This document shows, one piece after another, positions 33,917 to 43,162 of a stretch of DNA of 64,000 bases. Position 1 is the first letter of the stretch. Each line of letters begins with the position of its first letter. The notes under the pieces were generated by a model. It was not told the DNA's origin. It searched no databases and saw only the letters and a list, made by a program, of their open reading frames with translations. Origin of the DNA: DASSBG01 sp963800395. Its GTDB lineage: Bacteria > Pseudomonadota > Gammaproteobacteria > Xanthomonadales > Rhodanobacteraceae. Location: the NCBI GenBank assembly GCA_963800395.1, contig CAWDBD010000002.1:310001-374000 (forward strand). Direction: 5' to 3'. Both the position numbers and the translations under genes were made by a program.

Positions 33917-34789
33917 ATGAACTGGTTGCAAAAACTGATGTCACCCAAGGTGCGAACACAAGAGGGCCAGGCACCCGGCAAGGGCAAGGTTCCCGAGGGC
34001 GTGTGGGAAAAGTGCCGGATGTGTGGTGCCATGCTGTACCAGCCCGAGCTGGAGCGCAATTTGATGGTCTGCCCCAAGTGCGATCATCATCATGCGATCA
34101 CGGCGCGCAGTCGCTTGCTGTCACTTCTGGACGAAGGCAGCAGCCAGGAGCAGGATGCCAGCCTGGAGCCTATGGATCCGCTCAAGTTTCGCGACTCCAG
34201 GAAGTACCGTGATCGGATCAGTGCAGCGCAGAAAAAGACGGGCGAAAAGGATGCCATGGTGGCCATGTCGGGCACCATCAAGGAGCTGCCTGCCGAGGTG
34301 GTGGCGTTCGACTTCGGATTCATGGGCGGCTCCATGGGTTCGGTAGTGGGCGAGAAATTCACGCGTGCCGCCGAGCGCGCCCTGTCCCGACGTAGTGCGC
34401 TCGTATGCTTCAATGCTTCGGGAGGCGCGCGCATGCAGGAAGGCCTGTTTTCGCTGATGCAGATGGCCAAGACTTCGGCGGCGTTGGCGCGCCTTCGAGA
34501 AGCGGGCGTGCCCTACATTTCGGTGCTTACGCACCCGACTACCGGTGGCGTGTCGGCCAGTTTTGCCATGCTCGGCGATATCAATATCGGCGAGCCCAAG
34601 GCGCAGATCGGTTTCGCTGGTCCGCGGGTGATCGAACAGACCGTGCGCGAGACACTCCCCGAAGGCTTCCAGCGCTCCGAGTTCCTGCTTGAGCATGGCG
34701 CACTGGACATGATTGTTGATCGTCGGCACATGCGGGATCGGCTGGCTTCGCTGCTGAGTATCATGGGCCAACATCAGCGGGTGGCCTGA
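33917..34789 (+). CDS. accD: Acetyl-CoA carboxylase carboxyltransferase beta subunit
   Basis: Carboxyltransferase subunit making malonyl-CoA for fatty-acid synthesis. The 290-residue protein has the N-terminal zinc ribbon (KCRMCGAMLYQPELERNLMVCPKCDHHH) and the carboxyltransferase fold with FMGGSMGSVVGEKF, NASGGARMQEG and TTGGVSASFAMLGD. ATG at 33917 follows AAGGTAGG; the upstream in-frame TTG adds only one residue. folC, the common next gene, is absent; maf follows 10 bases later. Confidence 0.96.
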   Translation: MNWLQKLMSPKVRTQEGQAPGKGKVPEGVWEKCRMCGAMLYQPELERNLMVCPKCDHHHAITARSRLLSLLDEGSSQEQDASLEPMDPLKFRDSRKYRDRISAAQKKTGEKDAMVAMSGTIKELPAEVVAFDFGFMGGSMGSVVGEKFTRAAERALSRRSALVCFNASGGARMQEGLFSLMQMAKTSAALARLREAGVPYISVLTHPTTGGVSASFAMLGDINIGEPKAQIGFAGPRVIEQTVRETLPEGFQRSEFLLEHGALDMIVDRRHMRDRLASLLSIMGQHQRVA

Positions 34790-34799
34790 CATCACGCTG

Positions 34800-35381
34800 A
34801 TGTCGCCGGCCTGCAGGCTCGTGTTGGCATCGCGCTCGCCGCGTCGTCGGCAACTGCTGGAGCAGATCGGCGTCCGCTTCGAGGCGCGGCCGGTCGATGT
34901 TGTCGAGCAACGTGCGGACAACGAATCGCCACATCAGTACGTGCGCCGTGTTGCCCGCGACAAGGCGCGCGCGGGCCTGGCCAGTCTTGCCGATGCTTCT
35001 GCGGCATGGGTGCTGGGTGCCGACACCGAAGTCGTGCAAAATGACCGCGTGTTCGGCAAACCGGAAAATGACGCCGAGGCCGCGGCCATGCTGTCCTGCC
35101 TGGCGGGCTCACGTCATCAGGTCATCTCCTGCGTATGGCTGATCGGCACCGAGAGCGAGCATGAGGCAAGCTGCATCTCGCAGGTGAGCATGGCTGACCT
35201 TGACGAGGCGCGTATTGCGGCCTACGTCGCCACGGGCGAGCCGCATGGCAAGGCAGGTGCTTACGCCATCCAGGGTCACGCGGCAGCCTTCATCAAGCAT
35301 CTGTCGGGCAGCTATTCGGCGGTCATGGGCCTGCCGCTGTACGAAACCGCGCAATTGCTGCGTGGCTGCGGGCTGACTTGA
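34800..35381 (+). CDS. maf: Maf-family nucleotide pyrophosphatase
   Basis: House-cleaning pyrophosphatase acting on non-canonical or dTTP/UTP nucleotides. The 193-residue protein shows VLASRSPRRRQLLEQIGVRFEARPVDVVE, YVRRVARDKARAG, LGADTEVV with the catalytic aspartate, FGKPENDAEAAAMLSCLAG and GKAGAYAIQGHAAAFIKHLSGSYSAVMGLPL. The last motif is the YhdE (dTTP/UTP) type. It sits beside rng, as in E. coli where yhdE-rng-yhdP-tldD are consecutive. Confidence 0.93.
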   Translation: MSPACRLVLASRSPRRRQLLEQIGVRFEARPVDVVEQRADNESPHQYVRRVARDKARAGLASLADASAAWVLGADTEVVQNDRVFGKPENDAEAAAMLSCLAGSRHQVISCVWLIGTESEHEASCISQVSMADLDEARIAAYVATGEPHGKAGAYAIQGHAAAFIKHLSGSYSAVMGLPLYETAQLLRGCGLT

Positions 35382-35436
35382 AATATTTAATGCGGATACC
35401 GGCATAATCCATGGCAAGACTTGTGGCGGACATGCA

Positions 35437-36909
35437 GTGAGCGACGAAATACTGTTCAATGTGGCTCCCAGAGAAAGCCGCGTGGCCATTGTCGAGAATG
35501 GCGTGGCCCAGGAGGTCATGATCGAGCGTGCCGGGCGGCGCGGACAGGTGGGCAATATCTACAAGGGCCGCGTCACGCGCGTGCTGCCGGGTATGCAGGC
35601 AGCCTTTGTCGATATTGGCCTGCAGCGGTCGGCCTTCCTGCACGCCGGAGACCTGTCACGGCCCGCGCTCGAGGATGGTGAGCCCGGCGAGCAGGCCATG
35701 GAGACCCGGCCCATCAATCGCCTGCTGCATGAAGGCCAGCAGATCGTGGTGCAGGTGATCAAGGATCCGATCGGCAGCAAGGGTGCGCGTATCACCACAA
35801 GCCTGTCCCTGCCATCGCGTTACCTGGTGTTGCTGCCCGATCATCACGTGCATGGGGTGTCAGCCCGGATCACGGACATGGCCGAGCGCGACCGCCTGCG
35901 ACAGATACTGCTGGCGATGGACCCTGACAGCGAACACGGCTATATCGTGCGCACCAATGGCGAGGGCCAGGAGCATGAGACCCTGGCCGAGGATGTGCGC
36001 TTTCTCGGCAAACTGTGGAAGCACCTGCAAAAGGCCATTCGACAGGCCGCTGTCGGCGAGTGTGTGTATGAGGAACCGGGCCTGGCTTTGCGCGTCCTGC
36101 GCGACATGCTGCGAGAGAACGTGGCGCGTGTGCGCGTCGATGATGTGGCGAGCACGGATGCCATGCGTCGATTTGCAACGCGCTTCATGCCGGAGCTGGC
36201 CGGACGTATCGAGCACTATGATGGTGAGCGTCCGATTTTCGACTTGTATGGCGTGGAGGATGAGTTGCAGCGTGCCTTGCAGCAGCAGGTTGCGCTGAAG
36301 TCCGGTGGCTCGCTGGTCATCGAGACGACCGAGTCGATGAGCACAATCGATGTCAACAGCGGCAGCTACGTCAGCCGGCGCAATCTCGAAGAAACGGTAT
36401 TTCGTACCAATCTTGAGGCGGCACAGGCCCTGGCCCGGCAACTGCGACTGCGCAATCTGGGCGGTATCATCATCATCGACTTCATCGACATGCACGATGA
36501 GGATCACAAGCGCCAGGTCCTGCGCACGCTGGAAAAGGCACTGGCCACGGACCACGTCAAGACCAGCGTGTACGCGATCAGCGAACTGGGCCTGGTGCAG
36601 ATGACACGCAAACGCACCACCGAGAGCCTGGTCCGGCAGCTGTGCGAGACCTGTCCGGCATGCAGTGGTCGCGGCTATCGAAAATCAGTGGAGACCGTTG
36701 GGCTTGAGGTCTACCGCGAGATCAGCCGTGCTGTGCGCCAGTTCGAGGCCGAGCGTCTGCTGGTGCTCGCCCATCCGGCCGTGGTGGACTGGATAGTGGA
36801 CGAGGACTCGCTGGCGCTGGCCGACCTGGAGGCCGCCATTGGCAAACCCATCGCCTTGCAATCCGAAGACCAGTACCCGCAGGAGCAGTTCGATGTGGTT
36901 CTGCTCTGA
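35437..36909 (+). CDS. rng: Ribonuclease G
   Basis: Endoribonuclease that matures the 5' end of 16S rRNA and cleaves some mRNAs. The 490-residue protein has an S1-like RNA-binding domain (about 35-125), the 5'-sensor and DNase-I-like catalytic region (TIDVNSGSYV; IIIDFIDMHDEDHK with the metal aspartates), and a CPAC zinc-link motif. It lacks the long RNase E C-terminal scaffold. The start is GTG at 35437, giving MSDEILFNVAPRESRVAIVENG, the family N-terminus. It is followed by yhdP. Confidence 0.95.
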   Translation: MSDEILFNVAPRESRVAIVENGVAQEVMIERAGRRGQVGNIYKGRVTRVLPGMQAAFVDIGLQRSAFLHAGDLSRPALEDGEPGEQAMETRPINRLLHEGQQIVVQVIKDPIGSKGARITTSLSLPSRYLVLLPDHHVHGVSARITDMAERDRLRQILLAMDPDSEHGYIVRTNGEGQEHETLAEDVRFLGKLWKHLQKAIRQAAVGECVYEEPGLALRVLRDMLRENVARVRVDDVASTDAMRRFATRFMPELAGRIEHYDGERPIFDLYGVEDELQRALQQQVALKSGGSLVIETTESMSTIDVNSGSYVSRRNLEETVFRTNLEAAQALARQLRLRNLGGIIIIDFIDMHDEDHKRQVLRTLEKALATDHVKTSVYAISELGLVQMTRKRTTESLVRQLCETCPACSGRGYRKSVETVGLEVYREISRAVRQFEAERLLVLAHPAVVDWIVDEDSLALADLEAAIGKPIALQSEDQYPQEQFDVVLL

Positions 36910-36990
36910 CAACCTTCGCAACTCCGGGGTCGTGCCGGGCTGGCGCTGCCTGGACGACGAAACCGGCCTGAACTGGTTGCATTCGCTCTG

Positions 36991-39900
36991 ATGAGTACCT
37001 GGACCCATCGCTGGCGCCGGGTGCGGCGGTTCCTGGCCGGGGTGTTTGCCGCCTTGATCATTCTGCTGGCCGTGACCATGGCGCTTGGCCAGTTGCTGGT
37101 GCCCCTGATTGCCCACTATCCGACCAGGGTTGCCCGTCTCCTCAGTGATCGCCTGCATCAGCCGGTTGCGTTTGAAACGGTACGCGGTGACTGGCAGCCG
37201 TCCGGGCCGCTACTCAAGGTTTCCGGTTTGCGGATCGGCACCGGCGAGGCTCCGCTGCGTCTTCCCGAGGCCGAGCTCAAGATCGACTTTGGCGCCTGGT
37301 TGAAGCCCGACCGGCGCTGGCTTGAGCTGCGTGTGCGCGATGCCAGTGCACACCTCGGCATTGATTCGCTCGGTTTGTGGCACCTGTCCGGCTTCGAGTT
37401 GGGCAATCAAGCGACCGGTGGTGGTGCCGAGCAGTTGGGCGATTTGCCCGTTGGCTTGTTGCTGCGCGACCTGCAACTGCAGATCCATGATCAGCGCAAC
37501 AACCGGACCACGCAGTTGCATGTTTCGGCGCTACGGGTCCTGACCCGCGGTCAGCGGCTGCATCTGGGCGGGCGCATACGCCAGCCAGGTGGTGAGGATA
37601 CGGTCCAGCTGGCGGCCTGGGTTGATCCGCAGCAACGTTCGGGCAAGGTCTATGTGGGCGGTGACAACATCGATCTGGCTGACTGGGGCGAGATGTTCGA
37701 CCCTGGTGACACGCGGGTGCGCGGCGGGCACGGCCGTCTGCGCGTCTGGCTCGGCTGGCACCAGGGACGCATGGATCACCTGACGACGGAATTCCGGCTG
37801 GCCGGGCTTGTGCTGCAGCGGAAGGGAAAAGCCGTGCTGGAGCTGCCTCGCTGGAACGGCCTGTTGCAGGCGCAGGGCAATCGGCAGCAGTGGCAATTGC
37901 GCTGGCAGCCTGGCGACGACCAGACGGCCACCGCGTCGGGCTGGTTCGCAATCCAGCAGGCTGCGCCCCACCAGTGGCGCATGCAGGCACGCCATGTGGA
38001 CATGGGGGCATTGTCGCCGTGGCTGGCATTGTGGCCGCGTGATGGCGATGGCAACTTGCCGGCGCTGGCTTCATTGCGGCCATACGGGCGGCTGGACCGT
38101 CTGAGTATGCACTGGCGCAGCAGCAGCAACTTCACCTTGCACGCCGCATTTCACGGGCTGGGCTGGAAGCCGGTCGGCGCACTGCCCGGTGTCAATCACC
38201 TTGATGGTACGGTGCGCGGCGACGGCGAGGCCGTCAGTGTGCGTGTGCCGACACAGGCGGTCACCATTCGCTATCCGGGCGTATTTCGCAAACCGCTGGT
38301 GTTTTCCCGAGTGCGGGCGGATGTGGCGCTATGGCAGGCTGCCAGCGGCTGGCGGGTGGGGACGGATGATCTTTCCCTGCAGGCTGACGATTTTGCCGTG
38401 CGCCTGCGTGGCAGTGTGAGCGCGCCGGTCGGCAAGGGGATGCCGGTACTGGATGTCGCGGCGCGAGTCACTGAAGCGCGGGTGTCGGCGGCCAAGCTTT
38501 TCTGGCCGATCCCGTCCATGTCAGCCGGTACCATGGCCTGGCTGGATCGCGGTCTGGTGTCGGGCGATGTCAGTGGCAGGGCGTTGTTTCGCGGCCCTCT
38601 GGACGAGTGGCCGTTCAAGCAGCAGCAAGGCCGGTTCGAGGCCGTCGCCGACTTCCGCGACACAGTGCTTGACTATGACGCCGACTGGCCGGTGGCCGAG
38701 AAGCTTGATGGCCGCGCCGTGTTCGTTGACCTGGGCATGCACGTCGCCACCACAGCGGGCAGCTCGCTGGGCAATTCGACCGATACCGCGAGTGCCGAAA
38801 TTGCCCATTTCGACCACCCGCTGCTTGATCTTGACATACGTGGGCAAGGGCGCAGCGATCGCTTGCTGACATGGTTGCGCAACACGCCCGTCGGCAAGGA
38901 GCATGCGGCAGCCCTGGCTCCGATAAGGCTGTCCGGGCCGGCCAGCTATGCGGTCAATCTGAAGCTGCCCCTGTACGACGACCCCGGGGCCACAACCCGG
39001 CTGGACGGCCGGGTGCAATTTGCCAATTCCCGCCTCCGGGTGCCGGACTGGTCGCTAGATATCGAGCATCTGGGCGGCCCCCTGTATTTCGATACCGGGG
39101 GCGTGCATGGCAATGAATTGACGGCCGACTACAACAGTACACCAGTGACTCTGGCGGCTCGTATCGGAGATGCTACCCGGCAAGCGGATGCGACATTGGA
39201 GGCCTCCATGCAGGGGCAGTTCAATGCCGGGAGTCTGTTGAAGTCATATCCCAGTCTGTCTCCGATTGCCGATATGGTCCAGGGCAGCGCACTGTTCAAT
39301 ATTGGCCTGGATATCCGTGCCGATGGCGATCAGGGTAGCGCGACACAGGGCCTCAGCGTCGACACGGATATGCAGGGCATGGCCCTGCTGCTGCCCGCGC
39401 CCCTGCACAAGTCGGCAGCGTTGGTGCAACCCCTGCATATCCAGATGGGCCTGCCGGTGGAGGGCAGCGACTTGTCGCTGCGCCTGGGCGAGGTTGCGCA
39501 GGGAAGATTGCGACTGGCATCAAAAGATCAGCCGTTGTCCGCCGACATTGCCCTGGCCGAACCTGCAAAGGCGGCGCCGGCCCGCGGTATTCGCGTGCAT
39601 GGCAAGGTTGATGTGCTGGAAGTCAGTGGCTGGCTTGAGCGCATTCTTGCCGCAACGGATGCCCGCGGTACGGCGCCGATGCCATCACCCGTCATGCTTG
39701 CCATCCACAGCGACAGTACACATGTTGTCGGCGCTGACCTTGGCCCGCTCGATCTGATGCTTGACCAGCAGGACAGCGACTATGTGTTGAGTGCAAAAGG
39801 CAAGCTGGTGGAAGGGAAAATCTCGATCCCCACTGCCGATATCGCGACCCGTGGCATTACTGCGCGCCTGGATCGCCTGTATTGGCCGGAGTCTGATGCG

Positions 39901-40896
39901 GGTCAGGACAAGACAGACGCGCAATCCACGGTGGCGCCATCAGCTCTGCCCCCCTTGCATGTATGGGTGAAGGATCTGCGTCTGGGGCTGGCGCGACTCG
40001 GTGATGTGCGTTTTGAAAGCGTACCGGCGCCTGATGGCATGCAGGTCGAGCAGTTCGAAGCGCAATCGCCGGACCTGAAGATCAGCGCACGGGGTTCGTG
40101 GCTGGGTTCGGCCAATGACAATCAAAGCCATCTGGCCATTGACCTGAGCTCCGAGGACCTGGGCCGCATGCTGACCGCCTTCGGCTACACCAGGCTGGTC
40201 GTGGGTGGCGCCACCCTGGCGCATATCGACGGTCGCTGGCCGGGGCCGCCATCGTCGTTCAGCCTGGCTGATCTGAACGGCAGCCTCCAAGTGCATGTGG
40301 CTGACGGGCGCATCCTGGAAGTGGAGCCGGGCATGGGCCGATTGTTCGGCCTGTTCTCGATACGCGAGCTGCCACGGCGTCTGAGCCTGGATTTTGGCGA
40401 TATCTTCCAGTCCGGCTACAGCTTCAACACCATAGAGGGCAACTTCAGGTTTGCCGATGGCAGTGCGTATACCGATGACCTGACCATGCTGGGGCCATCG
40501 GCAGACATTCGCATCACCGGTCGCACCGGTGTGCGACAGCACGACTACGATCAGCAGATTCTTGTCACGCCGCATCTGGGTGTGGCGCTACCGGTGGTCG
40601 GAGCAATCGCCGGCGGGCCGATTGGTGCGGCTGCCGGGCTGGCCATACAGGGTCTGTTGGGCAAAGGCATCAATCGAGCCGGGCAAGCACACTACAAGGT
40701 CACGGGAAGCTGGGACAAACCGGACATCGAGCGCATTGCACGTGGCGCCGACAGCAAATCCGCACCGGCGGCACCGGCAGGTGTGTTGCAGGCTCCAGCG
40801 CCAGACCGTGTATTGCAGGCGCCGTCGCCAAGCGAGTCGGCCGCCACCGGTGCTGCCGAGCCCGGCGTGGCGGGCAGCGCAGGTCTCAACCCTTGA
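36991..40896 (+). CDS. yhdP: YhdP/AsmA-like envelope lipid-transport protein
   Basis: A 1301-residue protein of the YhdP family, long AsmA-like proteins that bridge the periplasm and help carry phospholipids to the outer membrane (family knowledge). One N-terminal membrane helix (about residues 13-35) is followed by a very long beta-rich periplasmic region and a C-terminal AsmA-like domain (LFGLFSIRELPRRLSLDFGDIFQSGYSFNTIEGNFRF; LVTPHLGVALPVVGAIAGGPIGAAAGL). The last 40 residues are a low-complexity Ala/Pro tail with repeated VLQAPxP. It sits between rng and tldD, its conserved location. Confidence 0.93.
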   Translation: MSTWTHRWRRVRRFLAGVFAALIILLAVTMALGQLLVPLIAHYPTRVARLLSDRLHQPVAFETVRGDWQPSGPLLKVSGLRIGTGEAPLRLPEAELKIDFGAWLKPDRRWLELRVRDASAHLGIDSLGLWHLSGFELGNQATGGGAEQLGDLPVGLLLRDLQLQIHDQRNNRTTQLHVSALRVLTRGQRLHLGGRIRQPGGEDTVQLAAWVDPQQRSGKVYVGGDNIDLADWGEMFDPGDTRVRGGHGRLRVWLGWHQGRMDHLTTEFRLAGLVLQRKGKAVLELPRWNGLLQAQGNRQQWQLRWQPGDDQTATASGWFAIQQAAPHQWRMQARHVDMGALSPWLALWPRDGDGNLPALASLRPYGRLDRLSMHWRSSSNFTLHAAFHGLGWKPVGALPGVNHLDGTVRGDGEAVSVRVPTQAVTIRYPGVFRKPLVFSRVRADVALWQAASGWRVGTDDLSLQADDFAVRLRGSVSAPVGKGMPVLDVAARVTEARVSAAKLFWPIPSMSAGTMAWLDRGLVSGDVSGRALFRGPLDEWPFKQQQGRFEAVADFRDTVLDYDADWPVAEKLDGRAVFVDLGMHVATTAGSSLGNSTDTASAEIAHFDHPLLDLDIRGQGRSDRLLTWLRNTPVGKEHAAALAPIRLSGPASYAVNLKLPLYDDPGATTRLDGRVQFANSRLRVPDWSLDIEHLGGPLYFDTGGVHGNELTADYNSTPVTLAARIGDATRQADATLEASMQGQFNAGSLLKSYPSLSPIADMVQGSALFNIGLDIRADGDQGSATQGLSVDTDMQGMALLLPAPLHKSAALVQPLHIQMGLPVEGSDLSLRLGEVAQGRLRLASKDQPLSADIALAEPAKAAPARGIRVHGKVDVLEVSGWLERILAATDARGTAPMPSPVMLAIHSDSTHVVGADLGPLDLMLDQQDSDYVLSAKGKLVEGKISIPTADIATRGITARLDRLYWPESDAGQDKTDAQSTVAPSALPPLHVWVKDLRLGLARLGDVRFESVPAPDGMQVEQFEAQSPDLKISARGSWLGSANDNQSHLAIDLSSEDLGRMLTAFGYTRLVVGGATLAHIDGRWPGPPSSFSLADLNGSLQVHVADGRILEVEPGMGRLFGLFSIRELPRRLSLDFGDIFQSGYSFNTIEGNFRFADGSAYTDDLTMLGPSADIRITGRTGVRQHDYDQQILVTPHLGVALPVVGAIAGGPIGAAAGLAIQGLLGKGINRAGQAHYKVTGSWDKPDIERIARGADSKSAPAAPAGVLQAPAPDRVLQAPSPSESAATGAAEPGVAGSAGLNP

Positions 40897-40948
40897 TTGT
40901 GTCGCACGATGCCCCATCTCTTTTCATCACCCTTCTGCGATAGTTGCC

Positions 40949-42397
40949 ATGCCTGATTCCGATACCGCTCTGGCCCTGGCCAGCCAACGTCTTTTGCAAC
41001 CCGGAGGTCTGTCTCCGCAAGAACTGGAGGGCGTATTCCCGCACCTTGCAGGGCCCGGCGTCGATATCGCCGACCTCTACTTCCAGCATTCGCGCAGCGA
41101 GTCCTGGGTGCTGGAGGATGGCATCGTCAAGAATGGCAACCATGCCATCGAGCAAGGCGTGGGTGTGCGTGCCGTGTCTGGCGAAAAAACCGGATTTGCC
41201 TATTCTGACGAGATCGTATTGCCGCAGTTGCTGGATGCAGCGAAGGCGGCGCGTGCCATTGCCCGCGGCGGACGCGGCAGCAACCGCGCCTTGGCCATGC
41301 GCGGGCGCCGCGCCTTGTACCCGGGCATCGACCCGGTGGAGAGCCTCGATAGCGCGAGCAAGGTCCAGGTGATGCGTGAGGTCGATGCCGCCGCACGCGC
41401 GATCGACTCTCGGGTCAAGCAGGTCATCGTGAGTCTGGCGGCGACAACCGACACCATCCTGATTGCCTCCGCCGACGGCACCCTGGCCGCGGATGTGCGT
41501 CCTTTGGTCCGGCTCGGCGTGCAGGTGATTGCCGAGCAGAACGGACGACGCGAGAGCGGGCAGTCGGGCGGCGGCGGCCGCTATGGCTATGCCGAGTTGC
41601 TGGCCAATGGCCGGGCCGATCATTGGGCGCGCGAGGCGGTGCGCCAGGCGCTGGTGAATCTGGAAGCGGTGGACGCACCGGCGGGCAGCATGCCGGTGGT
41701 GCTGGGGCCGGGCTGGCCCGGCGTCCTGCTGCACGAAGCCATCGGCCATGGGCTGGAAGGTGATTTCAATCGCAAGGGCAGTTCGGCCTTCAGTGGCCGC
41801 ATTGGCGAGCGGGTGGCCGCCCCGGGGGTGACCGTGGTCGATGATGGTACCCTGGAGGGCCGGCGTGGCTCACTCTCGGTGGACGACGAAGGCAGCGAGA
41901 CCGCCTGCAATACGCTGATCGAGGATGGTGTGCTGGTCGGCTACATGCAGGACAAGCTCAATGCGCGCCTCATGGGTGTGCCAGCCACGGGCAACGGCCG
42001 CCGCGAGTCCTTCGCACACTTGCCCATGCCACGCATGACCAACACCTACATGCGCGCTGGCGAGCGTGATCCGGAAGAAATCATCGCATCGGTTGATCGT
42101 GGCCTGTATGCGGTCAATTTTGGCGGCGGCCAGGTCGACATCACCAGCGGCAAGTTCGTATTCTCGGCATCCGAGGCCTACCTGATAGAGAACGGCAAGG
42201 TAACCCGTCCGGTCAAGGGTGCCACGCTGATCGGCTCGGGTCCCGACGTGCTCACCCGGGTGTCCATGATCGGCAACGATCTTGCGCTTGATGAAGGTGT
42301 CGGTGTGTGCGGCAAGGATGGCCAGAGCGTGCCCGTCGGTGTCGGCCAGCCCACCTTGAAGGTCGATGCACTGACGGTCGGTGGCACGGCCTCTTGA
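40949..42397 (+). CDS. tldD: Metalloprotease TldD
   Basis: Metallopeptidase subunit that with TldE (PmbA) degrades unfolded or modified peptides. The 482-residue protein carries the zinc motif HEAIGH in VLLHEAIGHGLEGDFNRKGSS, TVVDDGT, MPRMTNTYM and the C-terminal LIENGKVTRPVKGATLIGSGPDVL. The open frame begins upstream at 40529 inside yhdP; the ATG at 40949 gives a normal N-terminus. Its partner pmbA lies 0.8 kb downstream beyond the divergent yjgA. Confidence 0.95.
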   Translation: MPDSDTALALASQRLLQPGGLSPQELEGVFPHLAGPGVDIADLYFQHSRSESWVLEDGIVKNGNHAIEQGVGVRAVSGEKTGFAYSDEIVLPQLLDAAKAARAIARGGRGSNRALAMRGRRALYPGIDPVESLDSASKVQVMREVDAAARAIDSRVKQVIVSLAATTDTILIASADGTLAADVRPLVRLGVQVIAEQNGRRESGQSGGGGRYGYAELLANGRADHWAREAVRQALVNLEAVDAPAGSMPVVLGPGWPGVLLHEAIGHGLEGDFNRKGSSAFSGRIGERVAAPGVTVVDDGTLEGRRGSLSVDDEGSETACNTLIEDGVLVGYMQDKLNARLMGVPATGNGRRESFAHLPMPRMTNTYMRAGERDPEEIIASVDRGLYAVNFGGGQVDITSGKFVFSASEAYLIENGKVTRPVKGATLIGSGPDVLTRVSMIGNDLALDEGVGVCGKDGQSVPVGVGQPTLKVDALTVGGTAS

Positions 42398-42478
42398 TCG
42401 CTGCATATTCAACACAAGCCGCGATGCTGCGAGGGTTGGCGTACAGCAGCCCGTTCGCCAGGGACACAGTAGAGGCAA

Positions 42479-42541
42479 AAAGACGCCGGGTCGGGAACAG
42501 GCGCACAGCGGCCTGTTCCAGTTTGCGCATCAGGCGTCTTT
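42479..42541. terminator. Nested double palindrome between tldD and yjgA
   Basis: An outer stem, AAAGACGCC (42479-42487) with GGCGTCTTT (42533-42541), encloses a perfect inner hairpin, GGAACAGGC (42494-42502) with GCCTGTTCC (42511-42519), around an eight-base loop. The two genes converge here, so a bidirectional terminator is likely, although U tracts are short. The rest of the 218-base gap shows nothing else. Confidence 0.5.
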
Positions 42542-42615
42542 CGCGGAGAGGGTTTTTCGCAGCTGGTGCGGGCGTATGCCTTGCCGCGCCATTGTCGGCA
42601 GTGAAGGCATGGTGT

Positions 42616-43140
42616 TCATGATGGCGGCAGGTTCTTCAGCAAGCGGAACAGCTGGCGTGAGGCGTTGGGCGGCTTGTTCCTGTCGCGTTCGCGACGCGCC
42701 TGGCGAATCAGGCTGCGCAGATGCTGGCGATCAAGATCGTCATGCTGCTCAAGCAGCCCGGTCAGTGCATTATCGTCGTCGATCAGCCGCTGGCGCAGCG
42801 TCTCGATACGGTGCTGTTCGGCGGTATCACGCAGATGCTGCTCGCGGTTTTCCCCCAACTGCGCACGCGCCGCGTTCAGGTCTTCGTCGTCGCTTCTGCG
42901 CATCAGCTTGGCCAGAAAACCGAGCTGGCGTTTTCGTGCGACGTGCGACTTGATGCTGCGCACATTGTCCACCTCGGCGCGAAGTTCGTCCGGCAATCCG
43001 GCCTTGTCCAGCTGCGCCGGCGTCATCGCCACCAGGCGCGAAGCGAGATCGAGCACTGACTGCGCTGCGCGCTTCTGTTCGCTGCGGCTGGGCCGCTCAT
43101 CGTCCGATAGGCCTTGTTGGCTTGTTTGATCATCTGTCAT
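42616..43140 (-). CDS. darP: Ribosome-associated DarP/YjgA (DUF615) protein
   Basis: A 174-residue helical, highly charged protein of the YjgA/DUF615 family, which binds late 50S assembly intermediates and aids the peptidyl-transferase centre (family knowledge). Typical segments are RSEQKRAAQSVLDLASRLVAM, IKSHVARKRQLGFLAKLMRR and HDDLDRQHLRSLIRQARRERDRNKPPNASRQLFRLLK. The frame opens to 43347, but MTDDQTSQQG at 43140 is the likely start, only 22 bases from divergent pmbA; this yjgA-pmbA pair is also divergent in E. coli. Confidence 0.92.
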   Translation of the reverse strand: MTDDQTSQQGLSDDERPSRSEQKRAAQSVLDLASRLVAMTPAQLDKAGLPDELRAEVDNVRSIKSHVARKRQLGFLAKLMRRSDDEDLNAARAQLGENREQHLRDTAEQHRIETLRQRLIDDDNALTGLLEQHDDLDRQHLRSLIRQARRERDRNKPPNASRQLFRLLKNLPPS

Positions 43141-43162
43141 GGCACCCGAATGGTGACACAAA

